This document shows, in pieces, positions 32,501 to 44,600 of a DNA stretch of 64,000 nt (positions are counted from its first letter, which is position 1; each line of letters begins with the position of its first letter). The notes beneath the pieces are model-generated. The model had not been told where the DNA came from, ran no database searches, and worked only from the letters and a program-made list of their open reading frames with translations. The stretch is from NCBI GenBank assembly GCA_963920575.1, contig OY986972.1, positions 3,923,115 to 3,987,114 of the forward strand. The letters are read 5' to 3'. The translations under genes were made by a program, and so were the position numbers. The DNA comes from Narthecium ossifragum (Eukaryota; Streptophyta; Magnoliopsida; Dioscoreales; Nartheciaceae).

Positions 32501-35500
32501 TGAATATGTATTTGCTTATGTGTGCATTACCCTCTATCTATGTTTGTATGTAGTTAGCGAAGTACTGAGAGGATGTGTAAATGGGATGTCCTGTAAATTT
32601 TCTTTTTCATGCTCAAATTAATTTGACAACTGATCACTTGTGTACAAAAGAGGGTTGTATTCTGAACAAGTTTGTTTTCATTTTCTGAAGACGTGCATGT
32701 TACTTGCACTCACTTTAGTTGGTTTCGCGAAATTCCACATATCTGTACCTTAGAAGAAGGGAGCAATGAAATAAGGACTTGTAGATGGTTTCTCGGAGAA
32801 GTATTTTTTGAAATTAAGTATTAATTTCATGAGAGGATGATAGTATTGTCAGCTTTTTGCACCCTAGGGCTATGTCGGGACAACTGACATCCTCTTCCTC
32901 TGACAAATCTGTATATAAACATCTTAAATGTGAAATAGGTTATTTCATTGGTAGCAAAATTAATCCATGCTATATATGTCTGATACCGAAACATAAGTTT
33001 GCATGTATGTATGGATGTGGATGATAGGCAGTGGATTATTAAATGTATGGTTCAGCTTTAGATTTTCTTTAGACATTTGAAATATAAGCTAACTGATGGT
33101 TTGTTTTGCAATTTGAATGAATGTTCAGAGGTCAAATATGTTTTTCCACTCTAAGCTGAAGAATTCCCCATGATTCAAGATAAAAAACTACCACCACTAC
33201 CTGTCCTCTCATGTCGCCACTCGCCACCCTTCTCTCTATTTTCTGTCTCCTCTCTTCTCCCTCTTCCCTTCTCCTTTTTCTTCCTTCTCTCCTTGGGCCA
33301 CCAGCGTCTCTTGTGCCTATATCCATTTGTATCGATCCAGATTATTGAGCTGTTTTTGTGAAAAAATCGATACGTATACGACAATCATCTAGCATCGTTG
33401 TTTCCACATCTGTGGATTCCATATGTTGTAGAATGCTGATACAGATCCATTTTCTGCAGAGTTCTCATTGGATTCCTTATACACGAAAGCATTGTCTATG
33501 CTGCACACTTGATATGATGATGCATAGTTGTTGGGTTAGACATGAGAGGAATATTTTAAACTTGTTAATTTTTTATTATCGAAGGCATCTAGTCATCGTG
33601 GAATGTTTTTTGTAGCTTAAGAAGGCATTTCCCAAGAAGAATGCTCCTCCACCTCCACCAAAGCATGCCTTATTGAGAATAAATTCCAGCAGGCTGCTAT
33701 TGGAAGAGGTAGGTACGATTTGTTATCTCATATTCTGCATTTGGCTTTTCTTTTGTGCTGCAAATATTAGTGTGTATCATCATTCAGCAGATACGATTCC
33801 CATAATGCTAGTATGAACTGCAGTTGTTTTTTTTGCCATAGGATCATAATTATTGAAGTTATCAATTAAGTCTTCAATGCACTGTCACAATGCAAGTTGA
33901 AGCTACATCCTGTTGTTTTGTTTTTGCTTTGAGGTCATTCTGAAACTTGCTCACAAAGAAATTGGCACCCTGAGGAACTTTTAAAAACTGAACTTCGACT
34001 GGAGACTTTTCTATGATACCTCAACACTTCTCTAGGTTACAGTGTATCTTCACAATATCTTGTTTCAAAGCCTTTTCTTGTTTAAGAAGAGAATCGTAAC
34101 TGTTTTTGGTTATTCTCTGCCCCTATTTGCGTTTCCTTGTAGTTGTTCTTTTCATGCTACTGAAGAAGTTTCAGTATCTTGCAATCTTTTGTTTTCTTTC
34201 TTTCTTTCAACATTCTCTTAAGAGGTTTTAAATTAAGTGCTTTGGCAGGAAGCTTCACGAACGTCTCAATAAAATAGTTTTGAAAACGCGCTCTCTGTCA
34301 TATAGTGTTTCAGGGTCAATTATCTTGGATATCGACTCCAAGCTGCTTCCTAAAAACTAAGAAACGCAATGACATTGCCTAACGTAAATGAAGCCCCATG
34401 TCAAAGAGAATAATTGCTCTTATGATAATCATGAGATCATTCCGTGATAGGTGATTGCAATCTGGAATATGATTGATTACCTTGCAGAGAAGATATGCTT
34501 TGGAGGAATGGATGGGGAAACTACTCTCAGACATTGACCTATCAAGAAGTGCATCTGTGGCGGCCTTTCTTGAACTAGAATCTGCTGCGAGGTCAGGTAC
34601 ATGCTCTTTGTCAGTTTAGATGCATAAATGATTCCTGAGGCTTTCTATATGTGGACCATAACATCTTGTATGTTTTGATCTACTTACATATTGGTTGTTT
34701 TCAGCATTTCAGGATGGCAATCCACATTCCATGGAAGCTGGCCCATCTAGTGATGCTGCTGCAATAATGCCTTCAAGACCATCAAGAGCGAGCTCAGGCG
34801 TTCCTGTTGCTGATTGGTCAACAATTGCATCTAAGACTCAGTCTGTGGTGTCTGATTTTGGTAGTGATAGTGCATATGAAACCTCAGATCTAGGGACTCC
34901 AAGGCATGGAAAGCTTCATAATTCTGAATCTGGTGCAGAAGATCTTGCATTCAACTATGAGTTCACAGCACCAATTGGAGCTCTTTCCAATGGTGCTCTT
35001 GTAGGAGAATCAGCTCTGGACCAGCCAGAAGAGCTTCTTATGAGTAAATCGCACCATCCAAAAGAGAACCTTGTTATAGGAAGAGATTCTTTATATGGAC
35101 ATTCTTCAAGGGACATTTTTACTTCTAGGGACAGGATAGAGGTTACATCAGAACAGGACCGCGATAAGGTTTCTTTTCATGCTAGAAAGTACTCAGATGA
35201 AAGCACTGGGAGTGAAATAAGTTCTGTTAGAGGTAGTGAACTTTCAATACCAGGTGTGGCTAATTCTATAGGGGATGGGTCTGTTGATCTTCCAAGTGGT
35301 CCTGAAGCTCCAAGTGCCTTGGACGCTCCCAGCAGCATGGATATGCAGTTCTCAAATGATGTCCAAGCTATTCTTCAACTTGATCAGCGGCATATATTGA
35401 ATAGAGTTCTTATTACCATGCAACGAAGATTGGTGTCAGCAAAAACTGATATGGAGGACCTTATAGCACGATTAAATCAGGAAATGGCAGCGAAAGATTA

Positions 35501-37814
35501 CCTAGAAACAAAGGTGTGTCTCTGGTCAACATCTTTATGAACTAGTTGTCTTTATAAATCCTCGAATTGGAGATTGCTGTATGTCAAATCTTTGGTCTTT
35601 TTTGCACACATTTAGATCAGTTGTGCTTATTGCTTATTTTTGCTATTCTAAGTTCGTCGATTACTCAAAATACTGCTTCTTGATTCCTTAGATAATATTT
35701 CTGTTTCCTTCTTACAAGTAAAATATTTTGTCATCTTACTGGAGTTGTGTTGTGGATCCAGGTCAAGGATTTAGAGGGTGAACTGGAAGTCACCAAGCTG
35801 AAAAGTAAAGAAAATTTGCAGCAAGCAATATTAATTGAAAGGGAAAGAGTCACACAAATGCAATGGGATATGGATGAGCTTCGGAGGAAGTATTTGGAGG
35901 CGGAATCAAAACTCAAATGTGAAGAAGTGTGTAGCTTGGATGCTTGTTTACTTCTTAGAAACATGTATTCTACTATTGCAGCTTTTTTATTTCTACTCTT
36001 TCTTTTTCTTGCTGCAGAGTGAAAAGACTCATGCAGAACCAGAAAAGACAGCGGCCAGTGATGAGAAAGAAAATTTGTTCCAAGAGTTAGATGCCAAAGA
36101 CAAACAGTTAGAGAGTTTGCAGAAGCGTCTTGAGGCCGTTGAGATGAAATCAAAAGCTGATATTAAGGTTCTTGTTAAAGAGGTGAAGTTTCTCCGGAGC
36201 TCTCAAGCAGACCTCAAGGAAGTGCTCGACCAATCAAAGAAAGAAAAGGCAGAATTAGAGGTACTGTAAGCAAATCTGTTGAAACTTTTTGAAATGTCAC
36301 AGTGGCACTGCTCTGATTTTCTTTGGTAACCATCAATTAAGAGCGATCACTTCAAAAACTTGTACATTTGAGTAAGGATATGAGCGATTCTGATTGATGA
36401 TAAACTTGTAGAGAACTGATTGTGACTGCTTAGGCATTTGCATTGTAGGCTTGATGAGGCTGTAGTGCGTTGATTTAAAAAAAAAAGGCTTTAGTGCGTT
36501 GAGACTGATGATAAGGGAAATGCCTATATTGCATTCTAGGTTGAAAGTGAAGGTGGATTTCAGCCTTTTTGTCAGTGTTTAACTCTTATTCATATTTGCT
36601 GATTTATTTCTTCAGAGTGCTTGTTGATTTTCTTTATTCAACCCATTGACCAACTAAAAAGTGGTAATGCATAGTAAAATCTCTAACCTAAAGCCTTTGC
36701 CTGATCTAGTAACCATAATACGATTTTCAGTGATGCCTTAGTTGTTTTCATGATTTTTTCATATACTTGTGTAGCACTATAGTGAAGTCCAGTAATTCTT
36801 CTTTCGGTTGATAGTTATTTTTTTCCGTAATATTTTAGTTATTTTGTCCCTTGATAATGTGAGGATCGAAATCTGCATCCTTTTCTTAGTGTTTATGAAA
36901 AGTTTATCTGCTAGATTTTGTTTTCCTTCGTTGGTGGATTGTGATTATGATTTGGTTTCACATTAATCTCTCCAGAGAGCTATTCGTGAGAGAAATAACA
37001 GATGGGCAAGTGTGAAATCTGCAAGGAAAAAGCTATTTCACGAATGTCAAGTTCTTCGCAGTCGGCTTCAAGATTGCAGTGTTGATATGCTGATGGAAGA
37101 GGAAGATAAGTTTACCGTCAGCTCTTCGTCACTCTCTGATGCTTTAGATCTGCTAACAACTTCAGATAATAGAATCGGTTTTCTGCTTGCAGAGGTAAGT
37201 TTTCATTCTTCAACATACAGCAATTCCCTGGTTATATCTTTGGCTTTTAGCTAATCTACCTGTTGTAGTATGATAGGATCTACAGATGCTGTCTTTAGTT
37301 AGATTCATGCTATATTCCATTAGGGTGTCAATCTTAGTATGTTGTAGATCATTTGGCTTGAAGCTAATATCAGTATGACCATTTTGAGCCTGCCTCGTTT
37401 TATCTGCTCTGATTGCCATTCTAAAAAGCAGAGAAGCCTTTCATGAGCTTACGAGGGCCCAAACCGGTTAATGCCTACGAACATTGTATCTAGTTGATTG
37501 GATTGCAAACCGTCTTATCTGTGCAGGCACAACTCCTTGCACGGGATGATGAGGAGGGCATTATGGAAACGAGCGCACCTCAAAGCGGCAAATCCTCTGA
37601 AAGTAATTCTGCTATCAATGGTGATGATCCAACCACAACGGAGGATGAGATGCGAAAGATGCTGACAGATACATTAGTAGACAATGCAAGACTGAGGAAA
37701 CAAGTCAATTCTGTGCTCCGAGCTGCTCTAAAAATAACGAGCAAACCGGAGAAGGAAGAAAGCGATGAAGCTCCCTCAAGGAGAACAGTTCTAAATAGGT
37801 TCTTAGAAAGATGA
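29575..37814 (+). CDS. EREX: EREX-like PX-domain RAB5 effector, ten exons, complete
   Basis: EREX proteins bind active canonical RAB5 GTPases and PI3P on endosomes and act in vacuolar trafficking of storage proteins. Exons: 29575-29664, 30718-30843, 31469-31567, 33616-33708, 34488-34596, 34705-35513, 35762-35926, 36018-36260, 36976-37194, 37527-37814. All are GT-AG and in phase, giving 746 residues, close to the family length. The start, [20 protein letters not shown] then [10 protein letters not shown], is the family N-terminus. The PX domain (about 35-175) includes [39 protein letters not shown], a proline loop [13 protein letters not shown], and [19 protein letters not shown] Ser-rich linker (about 180-360) follows, then long coiled coils from about 370 to the end ([45 protein letters not shown]). 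The CDS ends [12 protein letters not shown]. No inactivating change was seen. The TSS is unknown. Confidence 0.95.
31568..33615 (+). other. EREX intron 3 (2 kb)
   Basis: Largest EREX intron. A CT-rich stretch lies at about 33200-33290. No coding segment was found and the short open frames look random. Confidence 0.6.
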
Positions 37815-38560
37815 GACAAGGGTTATGTAAATTGTTAGAATACTATACAAGAATTGACCGGCGGCCTTTTGGTGCCACAAAGCATGATAAGAGGTGTTTC
37901 TATAAGTCATCACAAGGGAAACTTCCACTGTATATTTGAGGTTCTGTTCATGGCATCAATATCACTGTTGTATTCATAATTCTGCTATTTGGGGAATGAA
38001 ATAATACGTATCGGTGCATTCAGATGTTTTGCTCAAAGGCTCTCTTGCATTGTCTGTGTGCAAGAAGTCAAATAATAGTTTCTGATACATAATTCCATTT
38101 GGATATGCAGGATTATCAAATACGTGAAACAAAACTGCGTATTGAGCCTCTCTTTTTTTATTAGTCGAGCCTTTTACCCTTGGGGGTGCAACACAGGGAC
38201 TTTCCAAGAGGTTTCTCATGGGGGCACTTATCCTGTACTATCGTCTAAGCACGGTTAACTTTGGTTTATGAGATCAGGTTCCATTGCTGGGTGGATTGCA
38301 TCCCTGTGCTAAACCTCCTTTGTGATCAAAGAATTTGATGAAATTTTGTACAGTTTGGCATTAAACTTCTTTTTGGGACTTGTATTGTGTAGGCTGATGA
38401 TGACTATAATTAGTGATAAGTATTGCTGCAGTCTGAAAAAATTTAGATATCATACTTACTGGATTGCAAGCAAAGCAGTGAACCATGTTATGAATCTTGC
38501 AGAATAACGCATGTTGTTAGCGGTTGAACCTGTGCAACCTTGATGAAGACACACAGAAAT
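37815..38560 (+). other. EREX 3' UTR and downstream spacer
   Basis: AATAA-type signals near 38000 (GAAATAATACG) could end the EREX transcript. Nothing else coding was recognised. Confidence 0.45.
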
Positions 38561-38569
38561 GAGACACAG

Positions 38570-38755
38570 GGCGCATATTTTACGTGGAATGTATCGGCAG
38601 GATAGATGAAGATATCGGTACTTGACTACCGATTGAATGGATCGGTGCTTGATTATCGATAGGATAAGGATAGATGAAGATATCGGTACTTAGCTACCGA
38701 TAGGATAGATGAAGATATCGATACTTGACTACCGATTCAATGTAATGTATAGATA
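38570..38755. repeat. Palindromic cluster, CGGTA(G/C)..CTACCG family (copy A, left part)
   Basis: Three tandem units beginning GGATAGATGAAGATATCGGTA, then CTTGACTACCGATTGAATG or a variant. Each unit can fold (ATCGGTAnnTTGnCTACCGAT). The cluster resumes at 41155 after an insertion. Confidence 0.75.
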
Positions 38756-39119
38756 ATTGGTGTTTACACCAAATTTGTGAAACTTGTTGATGGGTACACC
38801 CCTATCATTAGATTTAAGGTCTTAACACCATTTTACATCAGTTATGGATAATTATGATTGGTTATATAGTTTTGATGACTTTTTTACCCCTATGATAACC
38901 CAAATCCTAATCCCAACTATAACTCCATCATCCCCCTCCCTCTCCCCGTCCCTCTTCCCTTTCTCTTACTGTCATCTTCCTCCATCATCCCCCTCCCTCT
39001 CACCCTCCTCTCCCCCAGCACCCTCTCCCCTACCACCCGACTAGCCACCATCGAGAAGTCAATGCACCCCGCCGTCGACGGCGACATGCGGGTCAACGCG
39101 ATGTCCGACCAAATCGAGA

Positions 39120-39402
39120 TGGGCATGGGCGGCGTCGCCCTTCGTCTCCGCCGTCGCGATCAAGAAGTGCGCCGCCTCCGATCCATCATCACAGCGCGAC
39201 AACGCCTCCGATCCGTCATCACATCGCGACAACGCCTCCGATCCGTCGTCGTCGGAGGTCTTCGTGACGGACGACGCTTCCTATGTCTGCTCCGACCTCG
39301 ACCACTCCTTTCAGATATTCGGCTTCGCAGACATATCCACATACCCCGTCCCCATGAACGGCTTCATCCAGCAAATTTGGACATGGATATGAGAGGTCTG
39401 TG
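39120..39402 (+). pseudogene. Captured coding fragment of unknown origin with 30-bp tandem repeats
   Basis: One frame reads FVSAVAIKKCAASDPSSQRD, then NASDPSSHRDNASDPSSSEV, then FVTDDASYVCSDLDHSFQIF, GFADISTYPVPMNGFIQQIW and a stop. The middle contains three 30-bp tandem copies starting CGCCTCCGATCC. It has the composition of a real plant coding exon, but I do not recognise the family. Probably a gene piece carried by the surrounding transposon. Confidence 0.35.
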
Positions 39403-39504
39403 AAGGGATGGATATGAGCATGAGAAAGAACAGGGACTGTGAAGAACATGGACTGTGAAGCTAAGGCCATTTTCTCTGATCAAGAGAGGACACAATGCAA
39501 AGGC

Positions 39505-40535
39505 TTAAAGCCTTCTCTCTACTCTCTTCTCTCTGCTCAAAAAACATACGCTCTCCTCTTCCTCTTTTCTCTTTTCTCTCTACTCTCTTCTCTATGCTCT
39601 TTTCTTAGTTCTCTTTTCAAAACTCTCTTTTCAAAATTCTCTTTTCTCTCTACTGTCTTCTCTCTTATCTTTTCTTAGTTCTCTTTTCTCTTTTCTCTCT
39701 CCTCTTTTCTATGTTCTCGTTTCAAAATTCTCTTTTTTCTTTTGTCTCTACTCTCTTCTCTCTGCTCTTTTCTTAGTTCTCTTTTCAAAACTCTCTTTTC
39801 AAAATTCTCTTTTTTCTCTACTGTCTTCTCTCTTATCTTTTCTTAGTTCTCTTTTCCCTTTTTCCTTTTCTCTCTTCTATGTTCTCGTTTCAAAATTCTC
39901 TTTTCTCTTTTCTCTCTACTCTCTTCTCTATTCTCTTTTCTTAGTTCTCTTTTCAAAATTCTCTTTTCTCTCTACTCTCTTCTCTTTTCTCTTTTCTCTC
40001 TTCTATGTTCTCCTTTCAAAATTCTCTTTTCTCTTTTCTCTCTACTCGATCTCTTCTCTCTGCTCTTTTTTTAGTTTTCTTTTCTATATTCTCTTTTCAA
40101 AATTCTCTTTTCTCTCTACTCTCTTCTCTTTTCTCTTTTCTCTCGTCTATGTTCTCTTTTCAAAATTATCTTTTCTCTCTACTCTCTTCTCTTTGCTCTT
40201 TTCTTAGTTCTCTTTTCAAAATTCTCTTTTCTCTCTACTTTCTTCTCTCTTTTCTTTTCTTAGTTCTCTTTTCTCTTTTCTCTCTTCTATGTTCTCTTTT
40301 CAAAATTCTCTTTTCTATTTTCTCTCTACTCTCTACTATCTTCTCTTTTCTTAGTTCTCTTTTCAAAATTCTCTTTTCTCTCTACTCTCTTCTCTCTGTT
40401 CTTTTCTTAGTTTTCTTTTCTATGTTCTCTTTTCGAAATTCTCTTTTCTCTCTACACTCTTCTCTCTTCTCTTTTTCTTAGTTCCCTTTTCTCTTTTCTC
40501 TCTTCTATGTTCTCTTTTCAAAATTCTCTTTTCTC
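39505..40535. repeat. ~1-kb pyrimidine-rich minisatellite (CTCTTTTC / TTCTTAGTTCTC units)
   Basis: The plus strand is almost only C and T, broken at intervals by CTTAGTT, CAAAATT and CTATGTT. Units of roughly 80-170 bases repeat (TCTTTTCTTAGTTCTCTTTT, CAAAATTCTCTTTTCTCTCT). Derived peptides are Phe/Ser/Leu-rich and not real proteins. A mirror-type homopyrimidine tract of this length could form triplex DNA. Confidence 0.9.
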
Positions 40536-40650
40536 TTGACAGGGGAGAAGGGACAGCAAGAACAGAGGGAACTCGTTGACAGGGGAGAAGGGGCAGCAAG
40601 AACAGAGGGAACTCGTTGACAGAGGAGAAGGGGTAGCAAGAATAGAGGTG
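40536..40650. repeat. Three 40-bp tandem repeats
   Basis: Units start TTGACAGGGGAGAAGGG at 40536, 40576 and 40616. The third has diverged. Confidence 0.9.
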
Positions 40651-41149
40651 GGGCAGAGCCCGAAGTTGTCGTTGTTGATCTAGGCAACGCCGGGGGCGTG
40701 GTGGGAGAACTCCGCGATGATCTTGTCGGCGGTGATAGTCGGCGACGGTCACATCTTCTTGACTGTCATGCCCTTCTCCTCGCCACAGCCATCGCAATCG
40801 TTCTTCTTGGGATGATGCGGATCCATCGACATGGCCTAGCGTTTGGAGCTTCTAAGGCGCGTTCATGGTGTTTGAAGGAGAGGTTGAGGGGCAAAAGGAG
40901 GGCGTTCATGGGAGGTTTGAAGGAGACGGGAGGTGGAGGAGCTAGAGGAGGCGGATGGGTGACAATGAGGAGGCGATAAGAGAGGAAGAGGAGGAGGAAG
41001 AGGAGAGCGTATGTTTTTTGAGGCTGTTGTAGGAGGGGGGCATAAGTGTATTTTGAAGTGGTAGATGGTGTTAAAGGCCCCAAATCTTATGTTTAGTGTT
41101 TTTTTAACGAGATAAATCTATGGTGCTGAATTTCTGATGCCTCTTCCCC

Positions 41150-41235
41150 CTTGAATGTATCGGTAGCCCAATACCGATAGCTTCATCTATCCCACCAGTA
41201 GTCCTGTGCGACTACCGGTGCAGTCGTGGATCATA
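41150..41235. repeat. Palindromic cluster copy A, right part
   Basis: TTGAATGTATCGGTAGCCC, then AATACCGATAGCTTCATC, then GACTACCGGTGC. It continues the cluster interrupted by the element at 38757-41140. Confidence 0.6.
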
Positions 41236-41649
41236 TCAGGGACACAACTTCCAAGGGAGACACACACGTATAGATATGTATACAGAGACGTGGAAGACCC
41301 ATGGCTTTTGAACACATTCACATCAAACAACCACCCCCTTCCTTCCTTGAAACAACCATCGTCCCCCTTTTAATACCCCACACCTTTCCCTTCAACTCAA
41401 GCAATGCCACCATATCCATCATAATAAATCTTGGAATCAAAGAATCAAATCTTTCTTGTCCGCCCTTAATTTATCAGAAAATCCTCTGGTTTTTCCTTTC
41501 CTTTATCGATCGATCGCCATAGATCCATACGACCTCGTCGGTGCAAGATGGAGGGTTCGGTGGTGCGGTAGGCCGACGGTGGCGGCGGCCGGAGAGAGTT
41601 TTGTGCTGGAGAGCGACGAGGAGACGAGGAGGTGGAGGAGGAGAGCATC

Positions 41650-44600
41650 ATGTCTGCGGTAGTTTGTGGGAAGAGGTCCAACGCTATATTCGAGGAGCTC
41701 CCTCCCTCCGCCAAGCGAGTCCGCTGCTCCCCCATCCACGCCCGCCGCTCCCCTCCTCCGAACCCTTTGTTTGGGTGTTTGGGTCGAGACGAGGGAGGTA
41801 GGGGGCGGCTTCTGGATCGGCTGAGGTCTATGTTCTCGGAAATGGATCAAGAGGTCGTATCTGACTAAATTCCTTTTCTTTTCTAAGGGCAAGAGTTTTA
41901 GCCAATCCGCTTCTCTTCTATTTTTGTCCCTCTGTATGTTTTCTTTTCTTGGGATGATGGATTATTGAGGGTTTAGGCTGAAACGTGATATCTTTTGAGG
42001 TTGGAGATAGAACCCTGAAATTTTTTGTTCGGTGAGATTGATCTTTTCAAGTTTGTGGGATCAGTGTTTTGATAGGGTATTTGGTTTATGTATGGGATTT
42101 ATGTCGAAAGTATGGTTTCTTGATGTTTGAGACAGAAACAACAAGGGGCTTCTGACTCATTAGAGGTCAATCTTCCTGCAAATGAGCAAGATGTTGTGAA
42201 CCCTTTTCCTTGATTTATTTCTGTTTTAGGGAAAAACAATGTTATTACAATTAGCGTCTATGTGTATTCATCTCTGTGTGCAATTCTTGTTTATCTTGGA
42301 TGATGGATTATGCATTAGCTTTGCTAAGGGGTGTGATCTTTTGATCTTAGGGAGAGAGCCCAAAAAGTACTGCAGATCCAATTTGGGTTTATAGCTATTG
42401 GGTAGAGGAGGTGTCAGTGTATTGAGGTCCAGAAAATGGATCAAGAGGTTGTGGACTCGTTTTGCAAATGCTAGTTGCTTTATGGAATGATGGGATAAGA
42501 AGTTGTAAAGTTTTGGATTTGATATGTGACCTCACCAGGGTGAAATATGGGCAAACCTTACAACCTTCCATGATTCTAATGCGATTTCAATTGCATCTCA
42601 CTCTTTATAGTTTTTGACAATTTGGTTGATTGATAAGCAATTTTGGTTACTATAGTGGGTTTGGTCCATGCGATAAGATAGAAGTCAACATATCGTTCAA
42701 GAAGCTGGCCTCAACATCTAACTTACTATAGTGCTGTAAGTTTTTGCTTTATTTTGCTCTGGACACGACATCTAACATTTGTAATGTCTGGTTAGGTTCA
42801 GGTTAAGGTCAAGGTATTATTGGTCAACAAATCAATCTGACTGTCAACTACAACAATTATTTTGCCCTGGACACGTCTATTATTTTTTAATCTTTGGTTT
42901 AGGTCAAGGTATTGCTAAAAAACTAATCAACTTGACTTGTGAGGTTCACAATTATTAGGAAATGGTCTAATTCGAGTTTTAAATCAGTACATGCCAAAAC
43001 TTTTGCATTTTTTATTTGACACGTGGCACAGAGAGTTTTGGTATTGTGAACCCGATCTGTACCCATAATTCTTGGGTATTGTTTGCAGCTGGATTATTCG
43101 AAGTTTCTCTTATGAGAAATGCACCAAGAGTTTCAAAGCTATCCGATCATATGCTTGTACTTCTTTCCCTTATTTCTAGCTGTTGTGGATGAACAACAGG
43201 TTTATGTATGACGCCTTTACTGAAAGTTGTGACTTTTGAGGATTGAGACATTTCCTGAAGGATCTGGTAGTTGTAATTTTAATGCTTGTTGGAATTCTGG
43301 TCTTCTAGGAAAAAGGATGAGCAGATTATAGTCCTCTTATTTTGTTTTCTTTTCCTTATTGTTCCGTCTTTGAGCTAAAACATTTGATCAAGGCCTGGTA
43401 GCTTAATTTCATTTTAGATCATTCATTTGTGAGGCCATGTCCTTGGAGTGTATGCTAAGGTGGACTTCTTTATTTTTTTGATAGAACGCATAAAGAAGCA
43501 TTTCTGATTAGAGCAATTTATCCTAGTCAGAGTAGTAGTAGATTAACGTTGGAAGGTTTGTCGGAATGCAAGTTTTCTGGGGGTTTCATTTCTTTGGCTT
43601 TGTGATGTCTATCATCTCTTGTTAAGCATTTCCGCTTGTGTTTTACATATCTATTACTTTTATCCTTCATTTGTGCTAGTAACATCCAAATCCTGGTGAT
43701 CCTAATTAATTATATTGTGCAATCGTAGGTGAAGGTTTATTTCCCTGCTTATTGAGTAAGTGAACTTGTTGATATTAGTGAATCAAAGTTGGTTCATTAA
43801 AAATAACTTAAACATTGAGGAATTTTCGATAGACCCGTTTGTAAGCTTGGAATGATCTAAACTACGAACTCAAGGATTTGATTGCTGATCTGGACAAGTT
43901 GATTTTTCAGATTCTTGAAAGAGCACTAGAAGCATCTGGCAATGATTTGAAATCTGCCATAAGGAGCTTGAATGATCTCCGTTTAGAGTCAGCGGAGATG
44001 AAACTGAGTTCCACATCAAGCATATCTGAGACTGGAGTTGAAATAAATGTTCCGTTGTCAAGCGGAGGTAAGTGTGCAAGCAGACTAATGTGTTTGATGT
44101 GATGGATCTTGGTTTCGTACCTTGCAATTTTTACGATGTAACACTTTTAAGTAATACGAACTTGGAACTTGTGCATAGGCTATACCCAAGTGTAGAAGAT
44201 CATTGATAGGGGGAAGGTATATTTAATCAACTATCAACTAGTAAATTGGGACATTAGCAGTAATTCAATTCTATATTCCGCATGAGGATTACTTATCACT
44301 TTGTGGCGCTTTTTCTTGGAGCCTAAACATGGACTTTCAGCTCAGAAAATTCTGATCCAGATCTTGTATTTATCATTTTGGATAACTTCCTCTCCTGTAT
44401 AAACATAAGGTAGTTTAGGACGCAAGTAGTTTGTCTTGTTTGATTCTAAGTTAGTACTTCGTAATCCTTGATCTCAGTGATGAGCCCATGTTCTTATCTT
44501 TATGTCTGAACATGGCCGTGGCCAATTTGCATGACCAAGTTGATCACTTTATGCTAGTATTTTCTTAGTTTTCTTTCCAACTTTAAGTAATGATATCCTG

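Larger units (their letters stand above)
38757..41140. mobile_element. MULE-like DNA transposon inserted in a palindromic cluster
   Basis: The left end shares the family A block of 25310 (GGTGTTTACACCAAATTTG, then TTAACACCATTTTA). The right end, reverse-complemented, has a comparable order (TAAGATTTGGGGCC, TTTAACACCATC), so the TIRs are long and diverged. CGGTAG/CTACCG sequence lies on both outer sides (38570-38755, 41155-41225), which fixes the insert. Inside are GC-rich fragments, a pyrimidine minisatellite and an inverted CATACGCTCTCCTCTTCCTC pair (about 39545 and 41000). No transposase was seen. Confidence 0.5.

Noticed and set aside
40005..40481. 158-codon Phe/Ser/Leu-rich open frame resembling a membrane protein
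   Set aside because: It is a translation of the CTCTTTTC minisatellite; no start context, domain or non-repeat sequence.
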